The translations under genes were made by a program, and so were the position numbers. Below the pieces are notes generated by a model. It made no database searches, was not told the origin of the DNA, and saw only the letters and a program-made list of their open reading frames with translations. Positions 22,001 to 33,539 of a stretch of 64,000 nt of DNA are shown in pieces; the stretch's first letter is position 1, and every line of letters begins with the position of its first letter. The stretch is from Turnera subulata (taxonomy: Eukaryota; Streptophyta; Magnoliopsida; Malpighiales; Passifloraceae): contig JAKUCV010004428.1 in NCBI GenBank assembly GCA_028386065.3, forward strand, positions 59,991-123,990, written 5' to 3'.

Positions 22001-23146
22001 AACCCATTTGTGCACACTAGGCCAAGCCTAAGTGCACCATTATCCTTAATCCGACACTCGCACATGTTACCGAGCTTAGACCCATACCAACATAACCTAC
22101 ACGAGCATCCTCAAAGGAAGAGTAACACCCGACTCCATTCACTTAAGTATCCCTCTAGGCACCTAGGTGTACCTGGGGTATCACAGATTCAGCTTCTGGT
22201 GCCAACAGCAAAGTTGTATATCTCCCTCTTATCTTTCCAAAGAGTCCAAGATCCCAACAATACGATGTCTAGAAAGGAAAATAGGAATTAATTACCGTGA
22301 TTGCACGCATCAGGGACCTCCACTCGGGGTTTCCATGTTTTTTTGACTTCCTGAAGGCCTTTGATTACTTCCTTCTCTTGATCTCCTCTTTCTGGACTCT
22401 TCTTGGTGCTCCTCTCCATGTGGGGGGGGGGGGGGGGGTTTCTATTTTTGGTGCTCAGGGCCTCAAGGGTCGTCCTTTTAATCCTATGAATGAGATTGAA
22501 ACCCAAAATCTGATGGCTGAGAGTTAGAATAAAAAAACATAAAAATAAGAAAAATTGCCAAAATATGTCCGCATGTCTGCCAGGACCTAGCAGTCGTCGC
22601 GACATATCCGCCAGGACCTGTTCACTGTAATTGTTCTTCTCTTTTTTGGCCTTGATTCTCATTAAATCCGACTTAACTTGATTCCCATGCTCATCATTAA
22701 TGCTCTCTGCCAAGGAAACACTCCTAACTTGTAGGCTATTTCCTCATTTTTCCTCTTTATCATTAACACACCAAATTTTGCCTGTTTTTTGCATTTTCTT
22801 ATCATAAAGACACAAAGAACAATAGAGGAAAAATTAACTCTGATTTCCATGAATTCAGAGCTAAATTAAGCTGCAAGTAATGTGTTTTCATGGGCCAATA
22901 TTGTTAGAGGTCCATATGTTATTAATCCAGACTCTAAACCTATTCTTAGCCCAAATTAAATCATCTCAATAATACTGGGTGAAAACAAACTAAAAGTCCA
23001 AAATAATAAAATAAACATATTCTACTAAATTAAACTCTCAACATATTTCTAGCATAAAGATTAAATCATTTCATTAACCTATGGATTAAAACACATAAAA
23101 AGTCTAATCTAATAAAATACCAGTGGGCTAAATTTGGATGTTCATA
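19008..23146 (+). mobile_element. Solo LTR split by a second solo LTR
   Basis: Starts TGTGAGGACCCGGGCC and ends TTGGATGTTCATA. Without the insertion 19648-22190 it is about 1.6 kb and aligns with the solo LTR at 54681-56293, sharing GAAGGTGTTAGGCA, ACCTACGTAC and, near the end, the CTCTGATTT...TCAGAGCTAAAT inverted pair. The flanking bases GGGAA (19003-19007) and GGGAG (23147-23151) fit a decayed 5-bp duplication. A 17-base G run lies at 22422-22438. Confidence 0.8.
19648..22185 (+). mobile_element. Solo LTR (probably Gypsy) nested in the solo LTR above
   Basis: Starts TGTCATGCACCC, ends GGGGTATCACA, and is flanked by a perfect duplication GATTC (19643-19647 and 22186-22190). At about 20030 it has GGGGTGAGTATAAAACTCAGC, a phrase typical of long plant Gypsy LTRs, and the CA-rich stretch that usually follows. 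The many short frames at 20020-20740 are translations of this CA-rich DNA, not genes. No internal region is present, which points to LTR-LTR recombination. Confidence 0.88.
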
Positions 23147-23802
23147 GGGAGCAGAAAGTTCCTTGATTTTTTTTTCAAGGGGTTTGGAGCTTTTACTTGA
23201 GTTTTCTTGGCATTTTTTGTGGCTTGATCACACTTGGTTGTTGGAATTATTGGTTATAGTGTTTGCGTGGGATAGTGCACGGGTAAAAGGCAATTCCAAG
23301 GCAAGTGGATAGACCTTTGGGCGGCGACTTTTGGGTGAGTTCCAACAACAAAAATAGGTTCCTACAGCATGAATTGATGTTGTATAAGAAAGGTTAGTGG
23401 TTGGTTTGGTTGTTGTGTTTTTCTTGCGCAATTGGGTGTTGGATTGGGGCGTTTTTGTGTGCTGAGTGGGAGTTGAAAGCGTCGACCGGAAGAAGGCTGT
23501 TGGTGCGGATTCAAGGCACATTAAAAGGAGAAACTTGGTGGGATTTTAGCTTCAAGAGAAGGATTAGAATCAATTTCAGTTGGCTTGTTTTGGGGTTGAA
23601 ACAAGGGGTCTTCCTTGGTGCTTGGAAACAAAGTGCACGGATTGCTTAGCTTTCTTGGTTCATTGGCCAAATCATGGAGAGTCTTAGGAGTGCACTTGGT
23701 GTGAACTTTGGGCAGCGAGGAGTGTGGCAACTTCATGAGTATCTAAGAAAGAATATTAGCAAGGTTATGCTTGAGGGTGCTGTAGCAAAATTGCGCAGGG
23801 AG

Positions 23803-24695
23803 GTTGATGCAGCAACAACCCTAGAACTCCACTAGGATTACCTCTGCAACTATTTGATCCCAAAACCTTCAATCTCCAATCAAACTAGAGTTTAGTATCC
23901 CTATTCTTCACCTCCTTAACTCAAAGGATTAGGCAACAAACAATTAGGAATACAAGGAATTGATCAATCGCCACAAGTAAATTCCTTGATAAGAGTAATC
24001 AATCCCAAAGAGTAAAGCCAAGAGAATCCCTCCCGTATTTTTGATTGAATCCCTCAATCAAGAAGAACACTAAAAGAAAGCATTTAGCTTCCTTAAAATC
24101 ACTCAAAACATCATGTATGTATTCTGCTTCAAACTTGATACATGGTTGGCTTTTATAGAAGCCAAAAAGTAAAGGATTGAATTAAAAATGCAAAGCACAA
24201 AACAAAATGATTCTTCTTTCTTTTTCTTTTATTTTCTTTAATGCACACCAACAAACAAAATGATGAAAGGACACTCAATCTGGATAGTGGGTATCTCCAG
24301 CTCCAAAGTGGATTTTCCAATCTGAAAATGAACAGTAAACGCCGGAAGTGAATAGTAATTTCCTGCACTAAATAGTAATTTCCGGATTGAACGGTAAAAA
24401 CGACTACTTTTGACTTGACTCCTTCAAAATGCTCACAAACTTAGGAATCTCTTTAAATTCATCTCCAAACATGTCCAACTTATCTTCTTGCAACTCCCGA
24501 TTGACCCAAGCTTGAGCATAATGTAACATGTGATTCTTTATCGTCTTCAATCGAGCCCTCGTGACTGGTCCTTGAGGCAAGCTAATGGCACTATCACGAT
24601 CTTGAGTTCTACTTGGTACTGGCTTGCTTGTATCAGAGGTCCTTAGGAAATTGCGAGTGTGGAGAGCTTCTTTGAGAGTTGCACTTGGCAAGCTT
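23803..24695 (-). mobile_element. 3' end of a Gypsy element: polyprotein tail plus LTR
   Basis: On the minus strand a short frame (24691-24404) contains LPQGPVTRARLKTIK, the basic tail seen at the C-terminus of many plant Gypsy polyproteins. Downstream the sequence reads as an LTR with TATAAAAG (at about 24155-24162) and an end near CTGCATCA. Between them are four roughly 20-bp repeats around GAACAGTAAA/GAATAGTAAT (24327-24402). The exact ends and the family are uncertain. Confidence 0.55.
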
Positions 24696-25709
24696 GGATG
24701 AGTTACATGGAGATTTTATTCGCATACAATGTGACCTGGATTGATGGTAGAACTAACAGCAGGAGAATTGGAGATGTAGAACTGGAAGAGTCGTTGTGAT
24801 GGATTTTATGGGGATTTTGGATGCACACAAATAAAAGTTGATAGGGGAGAATGCAACCCAATCTGGAGATGGTGGATAGGGTGTTGGAATGTTCTGGATG
24901 CAGGATCATATGGCATGATGGAATGGACATTCATGGATTATCCAAGATTGAGGGACCGATGAGGGAGCCAGGTATAGGTTCACAATTGGGGGTCTTGTGA
25001 AGATATATGAAAGTTCTTTCACGGGCTGATTTCGGGATAGAGATCGGGTGCTGCTCATTCACAAAGGACTGTGATGGTTCGGGTGATAGAGACGATTAAA
25101 CAAGTTGTGCATCAACATCATATGGGGAGCAAACAATTGGTGTCATTGAGCTGGATACAAGCTAGGAATGCACGATGTGCACTGTTGGTGGCATGAAGCT
25201 TGAGTTATGATATAGGTTTCTACATCAGGTGAGCGAGTTTCCAAGGAGGTATACACTTGCTAGGGGGAAGCAAGATGACTAGTCCGTGGGAGACTTAGCG
25301 GGCGAGCACGTTTTCGGTATGGAGACGAGTTAGGCGATGTTGCTTGGAGCCATGAGATTGGTACCACTACATGGTGAGCAATGGCATAAAGGTTCAAGGA
25401 TGTTGCTTAAAGTCATAGGGTTACATGGTGAGCGACAGGTTTCACTTGTTCAAGGTTGCAAGGATTGTAACCGAAGTGGCATGCAGATGATTGGGAACCA
25501 AATATGGCTGGGCTCAAGTCATGGTTTGATTATAAGCACGGTTTTTGTTCAACGGTTCAATGGCTTTAGCATTTTATGGAGTGAAAGGATTTTCACAAGG
25601 CGAAGTGGAAGTATGAACATCGGAAGCGACGAATCAAGAGTCGAGTTTTCGGGCATCTCTTGCATCATTTGATTGCAACAAGGGTATTGCAAGATTAGGT
25701 GGTGGAGAA

Positions 25710-26196
25710 TGTCATGACCATAGGAGTCCATGGTGCGGGATGAGTCGGGTTTGCGCATCAGGCTTGTTAGATGGGGAGAGTCCTATTATTATTAGGAGTA
25801 GTTAACCTAATTATATTAGGGCTAGACTTGATGTTCATGGGCCTAACTAGTCCGTGTCCACAAGGAAAGGGTGAGTGGATAGCAAGCCAAACTCCTAACT
25901 TGTAGGAGAAGGCGAGCTAGCTTTTAAGAGAGTACCTTATGTTTATTATAAATAGACATGAGAGGGAGTCTCTGAGCATATGTACTATTGTTAGGGTTTC
26001 CTAATATTAATTTTACTAGTATTCTCCCAATTATTGTTCTCTTGGTTATGCTTTATTCATTATTGTTCTTTATTTTTTTATAATCCTTACTTGTTGTGTT
26101 GAAGTGTGCGTGGAAGGCTTAACAAGGTTGTGTTGTATGCCTTGAGCCTCGCAGGGGTGTGTGATTTCGCGCACCACACTCTTACCCTATGAAACA
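25710..26196 (+). repeat. 3' LTR of the LARD-like element
   Basis: Starts TGTCATGACCATAGGAG and ends CTCTTACCCTATGAAACA. Preceded by the purine-rich run GATTAGGTGGTGGAGAA, the likely polypurine tract. Confidence 0.9.
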
Positions 26197-26794
26197 ATGC
26201 TCCTCCAGAAGTTTTTCAAGAAGCAAAAGTGGAAAAATTCCATAGAACAAACTATGCATTGGTCCACAAGGCAATAGATTCGGGTCTCCAAATATGTGCT
26301 TTGGAGTTTGGTTCATGGGGCCATGACCTAGGTTTTTGTGCTTTTCTCTACCCAATCCTAGGCGATTTCTAAAGAGGCAGTGGCGATCATATATATAATA
26401 TTGTACAATGAAGATTAGATACATATTATTAAACCTCATTTGAAATATCTTGTGGATCTCCATGTGATAATTTTTGTCAATTTATAAAAATTTTATTTTA
26501 TATTATTTATTGTGCCTTGATATTATTATATTTTTTAATCAATTATTATTCAAGTTGCATTTTTTAGATAGTACAATTTTGGTAACTAATCTTCTAAAGA
26601 ACTAATTTTGTCTATATAATCATATATTAGAAGACAAATTTTGTCTAATATCTAAAAGGATTATATTTGTTTAATCTAAAAGGTGTTAGGAACAAAATTT
26701 ATCCACTATATATACTATAGAGGAGGACAGTATTTTCTCCATTAGAATATGCTTTAGGTGACTAACTTCAAATTAGTCCCGTTAGGCTACGGTG
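26197..26794. other. AT-rich intergenic sequence, nothing recognised
   Basis: Strongly AT-rich. A 93-codon minus-strand frame at 26182-26463 overlaps the LTR end and resembles no known protein. Confidence 0.5.
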
Positions 26795-26802
26795 ACAAGA
26801 CT

Positions 26803-27565
26803 CTTTTTTTTTTTTATCAACAACGAAATGTGTTTCCATTAAAAGATAATGAGTACAAGACACCACAGCCACACACAACAAGTGAAGTAAAGAAAACCTA
26901 CATCTATTACAATAGCTTAAAAAACCAACATATACTGGCTGATATTCCTACAACAATGAAGGATGATGAAGACTTGTGACTCTTCCCATAGAACAATATA
27001 CTGCAGCTCCACAAGCCTGAAGTGCTTTCCCTAGATTGCTTCAAACATAAGCCCAAAAATATTTGATTTTTCAAAGAAAATTACAACAGAAAGAAGGTAA
27101 CCTCCACAACCTCCTGAATATGACCATAGTATTCCCTACCAATCAAACTTTGAAGCACAATGAAAGAAACGGGAACAAAGATTTAAGCCCTTTTCCGGAT
27201 ATCTCTTCCATGAAATACCAGCTTACCTGCAAAAATCAGAGAACAAAGATTGCAAACATAGCCGGGATCTGGGAGAGAAGTTAACATGACATCATTTTGT
27301 GTGGATCTTTGAGAAGAAATTCACACAAAAGTCGTCCAAAATGAGTACTCCATCAACGGAGAGGAAGCCATCAATGGAGAGGAAGACCTCATTGAGAGGT
27401 AGAAGACCAAATTCAGACCAAGATCTGAATTGGTAGACTTATTAATCCGATTAAAACAGAAAAAAGGAACTAAAATAGTAAAAGCGAAAGCGGAAGATGG
27501 AGAGGTTGCCCGAAGGCAGCCCCCAGGGAGAACCAAGGCAGCTGTTAGGGTTTTTTTTAGTAAAC
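26803..27565 (-). mobile_element. Short LINE-derived insertion with target-site duplication
   Basis: A T run (26804-26815), which is an A tail on the minus strand preceded by GTTGAT, marks the 3' end. The copy of ACAAGACT on the left (26795-26802) is repeated on the right (27566-27573). On the minus strand the element begins CTAAAAAAAACCCTAACAGC, as many plant LINE leaders do, and has a short open frame (27569-27321) without RT. It is an internally deleted LINE or a LINE-mobilised short element. Confidence 0.65.
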
Positions 27566-27573
27566 ACAAGACT

Positions 27574-28040
27574 TAGATATGATAAATTTGTCTATGTCAA
27601 AATTTGTCTCTAAATGCCTAAAAGGACAATTTTTAACTCAAAATATGACAAAATAAATTATCATATTTTTTAATTAATTTTATCGTGAAATTGATTGAAG
27701 ACTAAATTTCTTTAATTTTTATTCTTATTTTTCCAAGTTTTGATTTCTTTCACAATTATTTTTTAGGAATGTTCTAACGCTTTTTATTATTAGTGTTTCT
27801 AAAGTTGCATTTGTTTTACGATTTTTCTTTGTAGCTTTTCTTTTTGTATAGTTTTTTTGTCGAGTTCTTTTTGTATAGTTGCTTTGTAGTTTAACTATGC
27901 AACACATATTTGATCCACTGGATTGTGTTTTTTTTTTTTTTGAGAAATTCATCCATTGAATAGTTTAGAGCGGAAAAGAAATAACAAAAAAAGGAGAAAG
28001 CAAAACTCGTTGACAAAAAAAAACAATGAAAGAAAAATGA
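27574..28040. other. AT-rich sequence with tRNA 3' flank
   Basis: No gene seen. At 28012-28024 a run of A (T on the minus strand), with a further T run at 28034-28038, provides the RNA polymerase III terminator for the tRNA. Confidence 0.6.
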
Positions 28041-28112
28041 AGGGCCCAACCGGGTTCGAACCGATGACCTATTGATCTGCAGTCAATTGCTCTACCACTG
28101 AGCTATGGACCC
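28041..28112 (-). tRNA. trnC-GCA: tRNA-Cys (GCA)
   Basis: The minus strand folds as a full cloverleaf. The acceptor GGGTCCA pairs with TGGGCCC (one G-U) and is followed by discriminator T, as in Cys tRNAs. The D arm is GCTC...GAGC, the anticodon stem ATTGA/TCAAT encloses CTGCAGA with anticodon GCA, and the T arm is ATCGG-TTCGAAC-CCGGT. Internal A box (TAGCTCAGTGGTAGAG) and B box (GGTTCGAACC) are intact, and T runs follow the 3' end. It delivers cysteine in cytosolic translation. There is no intron. The sequence fits the nuclear type, not the plastid one. A Copia LTR begins 87 bp upstream of its 5' end. Confidence 0.95.
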
Positions 28113-28316
28113 TCGTTGTGTTTTTCAATTCTTTTAAAACGGTTCTTAAATAAAGAACTAAATAAAGGACAAAATCAAAGAAGAAACTGGAATTGATTTT
28201 GTTGATGGATAATTTCGGTTTATTTAGTTTTAATGATGACAAAACTTTAGAGTGCCATATCTTGAATGTTATATTTTTGCAGGTTCGTTCTAGAGAGTTG
28301 TGTAATGGGGGTAGGT

Positions 28317-30408
28317 TCAGTACAACTACAGTACCTAAAGCAGATCTCTGAAGTCTAGCCACCGTCTCTCCCAGATCTCAACATCTAAACACTTCACCTA
28401 CTTAGATCTATTGTTATAGAGTTTTGAAGCTTGTCTCCAGACGAGTTTCTTAGTGTTCCTTTGGAGCACCAAACTGCGAGCTGGTTTCGCCTCTCGTCAG
28501 GGGCATTCATGGCGGCCTCAAGTTCGAAAATGGTGATTGATCTAGGAAGTGGCGATCTGGAGGTGTGTAGGCGGATCTGGCGGTCAGCCTTGGCGTTATA
28601 GTTACCCATATGTACATGGTGGACAAAATCGTGGCTGAAAGGGAGGTCTCTGTAAGCCAAATTCGAAGCCAGATGCAGAGTGCGTGGTATATTACAGGAA
28701 AGTTCTGTATCATACCAAAGCCAGACAACATTTATCTAATCGGGTTCGAGTCGGAGGAGGATAAAAACAAGGTGCTGAAACGCTCGCCACGGTTGGTCTC
28801 CAATTACACTTCAACATGAAGGGATGGTCTCCAATTACCTAATTCTGAGTAAGGTACCCTTTAGACTCACTTATTTTTAGGTGCAAATCCATGATATCCC
28901 CTCATATTTTCTTTTACACCGTAAAATTATGAAAATCGGGGATGAATTCCCAGTTTTCCATTACTATGAACCCTCGCTGGAAGCCATACACGGTTGGCAA
29001 GGATTCATCCAGGCTAGGGCCGAGGTGGAAATCAACAAGCCACTAAGACTAGGGGTTATCTGCACTAACTCAACCCAAAAGCAGATATGGATTAAGTTCC
29101 AGTACGAACGCCTAGGTGAGTTTTTCTACCTTCATAGGTTGTTATCTCATGTTGTTAACAGGTGCACTAAGGCTGTGAGAGTAGATGAGAAGGTAGAAAA
29201 ACTCGATGAGGAAAGCTACGACGCCTGGATGCAGGCAAAAGAAATCTTTGGCAAGCATTACCCGGTAAGAAGGTAGACGGTGCTGGGGGATTAGGAAGAT
29301 GCGGGGGAAACAAATACTACCATCAATCCGATAGACCCCCCCTTAATCATGCTAATATAGAGAAGGCACTAAGGACTCCAGCGACCCCCAATATGAGTAA
29401 ACACAAAGAAGGGGAGGAAACCTTGCTCTCGCCCATACACGAGTCAGCAAGGAAAAACACTCTAGCCTCATGAATACGATGGCAGAGTTAGTTGAGGGGT
29501 TGGATGAAAATACACCCATACATGGTTCATCCACTAAACCTAGTTGGAAAGGGATGGCTCGTTTGGCTAAGGTCAGCTACCATACTTCGGCTGAGGAGTG
29601 GGTCAGGGCTCATGAATTGGAAGAAGAGGCAAGATAATTGACAGAGCAGAGAGGGTATGAAGAATAGGGAGGAATGGTGGAGGACACGACAGGTGTCCCG
29701 ACAGAGAGAACTAGTTTCTACTTTTAGTCAAGTATTCTATCATTAGGGGCAATGCAATACCTAGATTTTTTGTCACGATAGCGAAAAACAACAGCCCTCG
29801 GTCGTTTTGGGTCAAGTTGTTTCGAAACTAATGCTTTACTACTTTTGTAGCTGCAGATTGGAACTCCGGTTATGGGGTGAGGTGAAAGCCTCTAGTGGCT
29901 TAGCAATTGCGGATTGTAGCATCAGTCCATCTTCCCTTGTGTAGAGGCTGATGGAGCTAGGACTAGTGACGATACTTTTTTCCTAAACAATATGTGATCT
30001 CTGGTGAGAGTTTTAAAGTGAATTTGCACTGGAGTGGACGTTATCTAGTCTTCAGAAACTGTGGTGCCACTCATCGCAAGCATGCACCCTAGAGATCGGT
30101 TATCTTTGTTGTGTTGCTCCTATCCTAGCTTTCCATATGTGATATTAGAAGTATGTTTTTTACCTTGTATTAGTCTGTCTAGTGTAGTATGTTAGGATTG
30201 ATGGTTTGTATGCCTTGTGCTATTTGTGTTGCAGTAGAGCAGAGGCCCTAAGTTGATTTGGTAGTCGAGTAGCTGGAAAACAGAGGCTTGAGCTTTTTAA
30301 GTCAATCCTTCTTTTTCCATTTCGAACTTTGACTGGGTATGTCATATGTATGTGTACTATTATTTGCATAGTAATTATCAGTTCCTATGTTTTAGGAAAA
30401 AAAAAAAA
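28317..30408 (+). mobile_element. LINE lacking RT, inserted in the SIRE-like LTR
   Basis: A degraded ORF1 (28509-29276), about 1.1 kb of non-coding sequence and an A run (30397-30408) make up the element. The left flank ATGGGGGTAGGTT (28304-28316) and right flank ATGGGATAGGTT (30409-30420) fit a duplication of about 12 bp with small changes. The endonuclease and RT are absent, so this is an internally deleted copy. Confidence 0.75.
28509..29276 (+). pseudogene. LINE ORF1 (DUF4283-type RNA-binding protein), degraded
   Basis: Likely start at 28509 (MAASSSKMVIDL), shifted frame by about 28600, then AWYITGKFCIIP and VQIHDIPSYFLLHRKI, FIQARAEVEINKPLRLGV and KFQYERLGEFFYLHRLLSHVVNRC. This is the order of plant LINE ORF1: a DUF4283 domain and then a zinc knuckle. 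Two knuckle cysteines expected in the CYLCG position read FYLHR here, so even the best frame has lost metal binding. Stops divide the frame at about 28817. Confidence 0.8.
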
Positions 30409-31904
30409 ATGGGATAGGTTTATGTGCAAAGTGATAGTAGTTATATGTGGCTTTCATGAATTTAGTGGTTTTGATCCTTGTGTTTATCTAACCCCCTCTT
30501 AGGTAGTCATGAAACCTAGTACTCTATGGTGTTTTGAAAGCTCTACAATTTGATTCAAACCTTCTATAACTCTCTCTCAACATTCAAAATAAATCAACAT
30601 GTGAATGTCAACCTAGGACTTCACAAAAAGTTGTTGCATACTAGTGAAGTCTCTTGAGCCAAATCTTAAGAACGATTACTGAGGAATTTGAATGTTAGCA
30701 ATTTGTTGCCTGTCACGCTAAATCTCGATGCATCATTTTGTAGCCATTACTTTTGGAGGCTTCCACCCTTTATGCATCTATATAAAGATGAGTGTTTGTA
30801 GAACACGAGCAAAACTACTCTTTGAGAAATTCTGCCTTGTATGGAGCTTTAGTTCATGTTCACTTGCAGTTCTCAAGTGTGCTTTGAAAGTATAATCATT
30901 TGATAGTATGCTTAATTGCAAATTCATCTTGAGTAAGTAACTCAATGATGAAAGAGTGTCTGGTAGGACAAAGGGATAGCCTTATTGGGTTGTTGTATTG
31001 CAAGGCTTGGGTAAGTCTTGTGGGGAGTGAGAGGTTAAGGCTTAGTCTAGGCAAAAGCTTTTATTAAGGTTTTGATTGATCCTGTCAAAAAACTAAGGTT
31101 AGTAAGGGTTTATAAATCTCAAGGAGGATTCCTTGAGTAGTGGATGCACTCTTCAGTGAGGAATCACTATAAATCTTGTGTCCCAACTTGTGTCTTCTCT
31201 TGCTTAAACTTCTCTTAAGTCTTCCTGTTCTGATGTAAGTGCGATTTGGTAGTAGTGGGAACAAATCTACAATTAAACTAAAAAAGGCTAATTCACCCCC
31301 ACCCCCTCTTAGCCAATTTGGGCCTTCAATTAGTAGCAGAGCAAGATTATCTATCAGTGGACTAACCTCCAAGAGATAAAGAACATGACATTCAAGGAAA
31401 ATAACATCAATAATACCCCTTATTTCAATAGGCTTAACTGTGCTCACTAGAAGTTCTGTATCGAGATTTTTATTGAAGGAAAGGATCCTGAACATCATAA
31501 TAAACTTTTGCAAGAATATAATGACTTAAGAAAACTCGTTGAAAGTCTGAAAAGCATGCTTGAAAAATTCGAGCTTGGTAACAAGGTTTTAAGTAGCTTC
31601 TAGGTCAACAAAGACATGCTCTACAAAAAGTAGGTTCTAGAGCCACCCATAATGTGTTGAACACTCAACAATCTCACACAGACACCCACAACAGGTTGAG
31701 AAGAAAAACATCTCATATGATGAGGTTTGTATAATCATAGTTGGTTGAACCTAGACAAATTACATGTCTTTTTTTTTTTAACACACAAGAGATATTTAGA
31801 AAGATAACTTGTCCAATTAAATGTACGTGGGTACCTAAAGGTACCAAGACTAATCTACAAGGACTCAAACCTGTATGGGTACCTAAAACATTATCTTCCA
31901 ATAG

Positions 31905-33537
31905 GTAAATTGGGAATGAATGGGTCCTTGATAGTGGATGCTACTTACACATAACGGGAGATTTATCAAAATTTTCATCCCTTGATTCAAAGAGCCGAGG
32001 AAATGTCACGTTTGGAGACAAATCAAAAGTAAAAAAAAAAAAAAATACTAGACATAGGTACGTCGGTAAGAATCTTACTATTGAACATGTGTTGTTAGTA
32101 GACAATCTAAATCACAATCTTCTTAGCATCCGTCAATTGTGTGACCGTGAAAGTAAAGCTGTCTTTGAGTCAAATAAATGCTCAGTGACTAGTCTTACTG
32201 ATAATCACAATATTCTTGTTGGGAAGCGGTTAGGAAATTTATATTCTATAAACATAAATGATGTCGTTAGCCTTGAAAATAAGTACTTTAGTGCAAGAAC
32301 AGAAACCCCCGAGCTATGGCACAGAAAGTCAGGTCATGCCAATTTGGAACTTATATCAAACGTACTGAAGATGAAGCTTGTGAGGGGTCTTCCTTAAATG
32401 AAGTTTGAAAAAATAAGATATGCCATGCATGTCAATTAGGCAAACAAGTGAAAAGCTCTTTCAAACCATAGAAGTTCATACCTACCTCTCTACCCTTGGA
32501 GTTGCTACATCTTGATCTCTTCGGACCAATGAAGGTAGTAAGTCTAAAAGGTAAGAGCTACACTTTTGCCATGGTAAATGACTATTCACATTTTACTTGG
32601 GTCACCTTTCCTGCTCAAAATGATCATGCTCTGTATGAGTTTACATCACTTGTTAGAAAGCTACAAAAGAAAAAGGGTACAAAGTTACTAAGATAAGTTG
32701 TGACTTAGAGAAGAATTTGATGATCTTATTTTTAATCACTTTTGTGAACAAAATGACAAACATCACACCTTTTCGACTCCTAAAACTCTCCAATAAAATG
32801 GAGTAGTAGAAAGGAAGAACCGAATCCTGCAAGAGATGGCTAGAGCTATGTTAAATGAACAAGGATTATCTACCTACTTCTAGGCTGAAGTTGTGAACGC
32901 TACATGTTACATTCCAAATCAGGTCTCCATTAGAGCATCATTTCATAAAACCCCTTATGAGATTTGGCATGATAGAAAATTGAACATCACCTTCTTTAAA
33001 GTCTTTGGCTCAAAGTATTTTACTCTTAACACTAAGGATGCTCTTGGAAAATTCGATGCTACGTCAGATGATGGTGTGTTCCTAGGATACTCAATAAAGA
33101 GTAAAACATATCATATTTAAAACACAATAACTCTAGTGGCAAAATAATCTATGCATGTTGTTTTTGATGAATTTGATACTACTAATGAGTCTGATGTTTC
33201 TGAAGATGCGTTTAGTCAAAATTCACAACCTTATAACATAAACAATGAGGAAAAACCAGCAACCCCATTTAGTGGAGTTCAATCATATTTGGAGTTAAAG
33301 GTGACAAAAGGGCACTCAACTAATGTGATCATTGGTGATCCACAAAAGGAGTCATAACCTGCTCATCACTCTACAATCAAATTTCCTCTCACAAATTGAA
33401 CCCAAGAATACTAACGGAGCCATCAATGATGAAAATTAGATCATGGCGATGCAAGAGGAGCTAAATCAATTTGAGAGAAGCAACATGTGCGAGTTGGTTC
33501 CTGGACATAATGATTATACTGTGATTGGAACCAAGTA
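31905..33537 (+). pseudogene. SIRE-like Copia protease/integrase/RT-start remnant
   Basis: The order is: protease (EWVLDSGCYLHITGD, about 31919, with the DSG active site); the segment LLVDNLNHNLLSIRQLCD (32089); GAG-pre-integrase (LWHRKSGHANLELIS, about 32315); the integrase core start (LLHLDLFGPMKVVSLKGKSY, about 32500); FGSKYFTLN and KFDATSDDGVFLGYS (about 33010-33090); then the RT entry (IMAMQEELNQFERS, about 33441). Stops (for example at 32395 and 32694) and frameshifts break it into five or more frames. Confidence 0.88.
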
Positions 33538-33539
33538 GG

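Larger units (their letters stand above)
17566..26196 (+). mobile_element. Large non-coding LTR retrotransposon (LARD-like)
   Basis: Direct LTRs of about 480 bp (17566-18047 and 25710-26196) begin TGTCA and end TGACA (TGAAACA in the 3' copy). A Met-type primer-binding site lies two bases after the 5' LTR. The interior has no gag or pol; the frames present match nothing. It hosts two nested solo LTRs (19008-23146 containing 19648-22185) and a Gypsy fragment (23803-24695). The LTRs differ at many positions, so it is older than the Copia at 3752. I found no matching flanking duplication. Confidence 0.85.
28200..31327 (+). repeat. 5' LTR of the SIRE-like element, split by a LINE
   Basis: Starts TGTTGATGG and ends GGGCCTTCA just before ATTAGTAGCAGAGC, a weak primer-binding site (31330-31341). 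Removing the LINE and one duplication leaves about 1.0 kb, the usual SIRE LTR size. Confidence 0.75.
28200..33539 (+). mobile_element. SIRE-like Copia element, 3'-truncated
   Basis: The 5' LTR (28200-31327, enlarged by a LINE) is followed by a degenerate Met-type primer-binding site and by pol pieces in Copia order up to the start of RT. At 33539/33540 the sequence switches to an LTR of an Athila-like element, and the rest (RT, RNase H, 3' LTR) is missing. The family is assigned from the LTR start (TGTTGATGGATAATT), the end (CCCCCTCTTAGCCAATTTGG) and the pol sequence. Confidence 0.8.

Noticed and set aside
28197..28362. Extension of the tRNA-side minus frame as a protein
   Set aside because: It reads through a tRNA gene and an LTR start, so chance.
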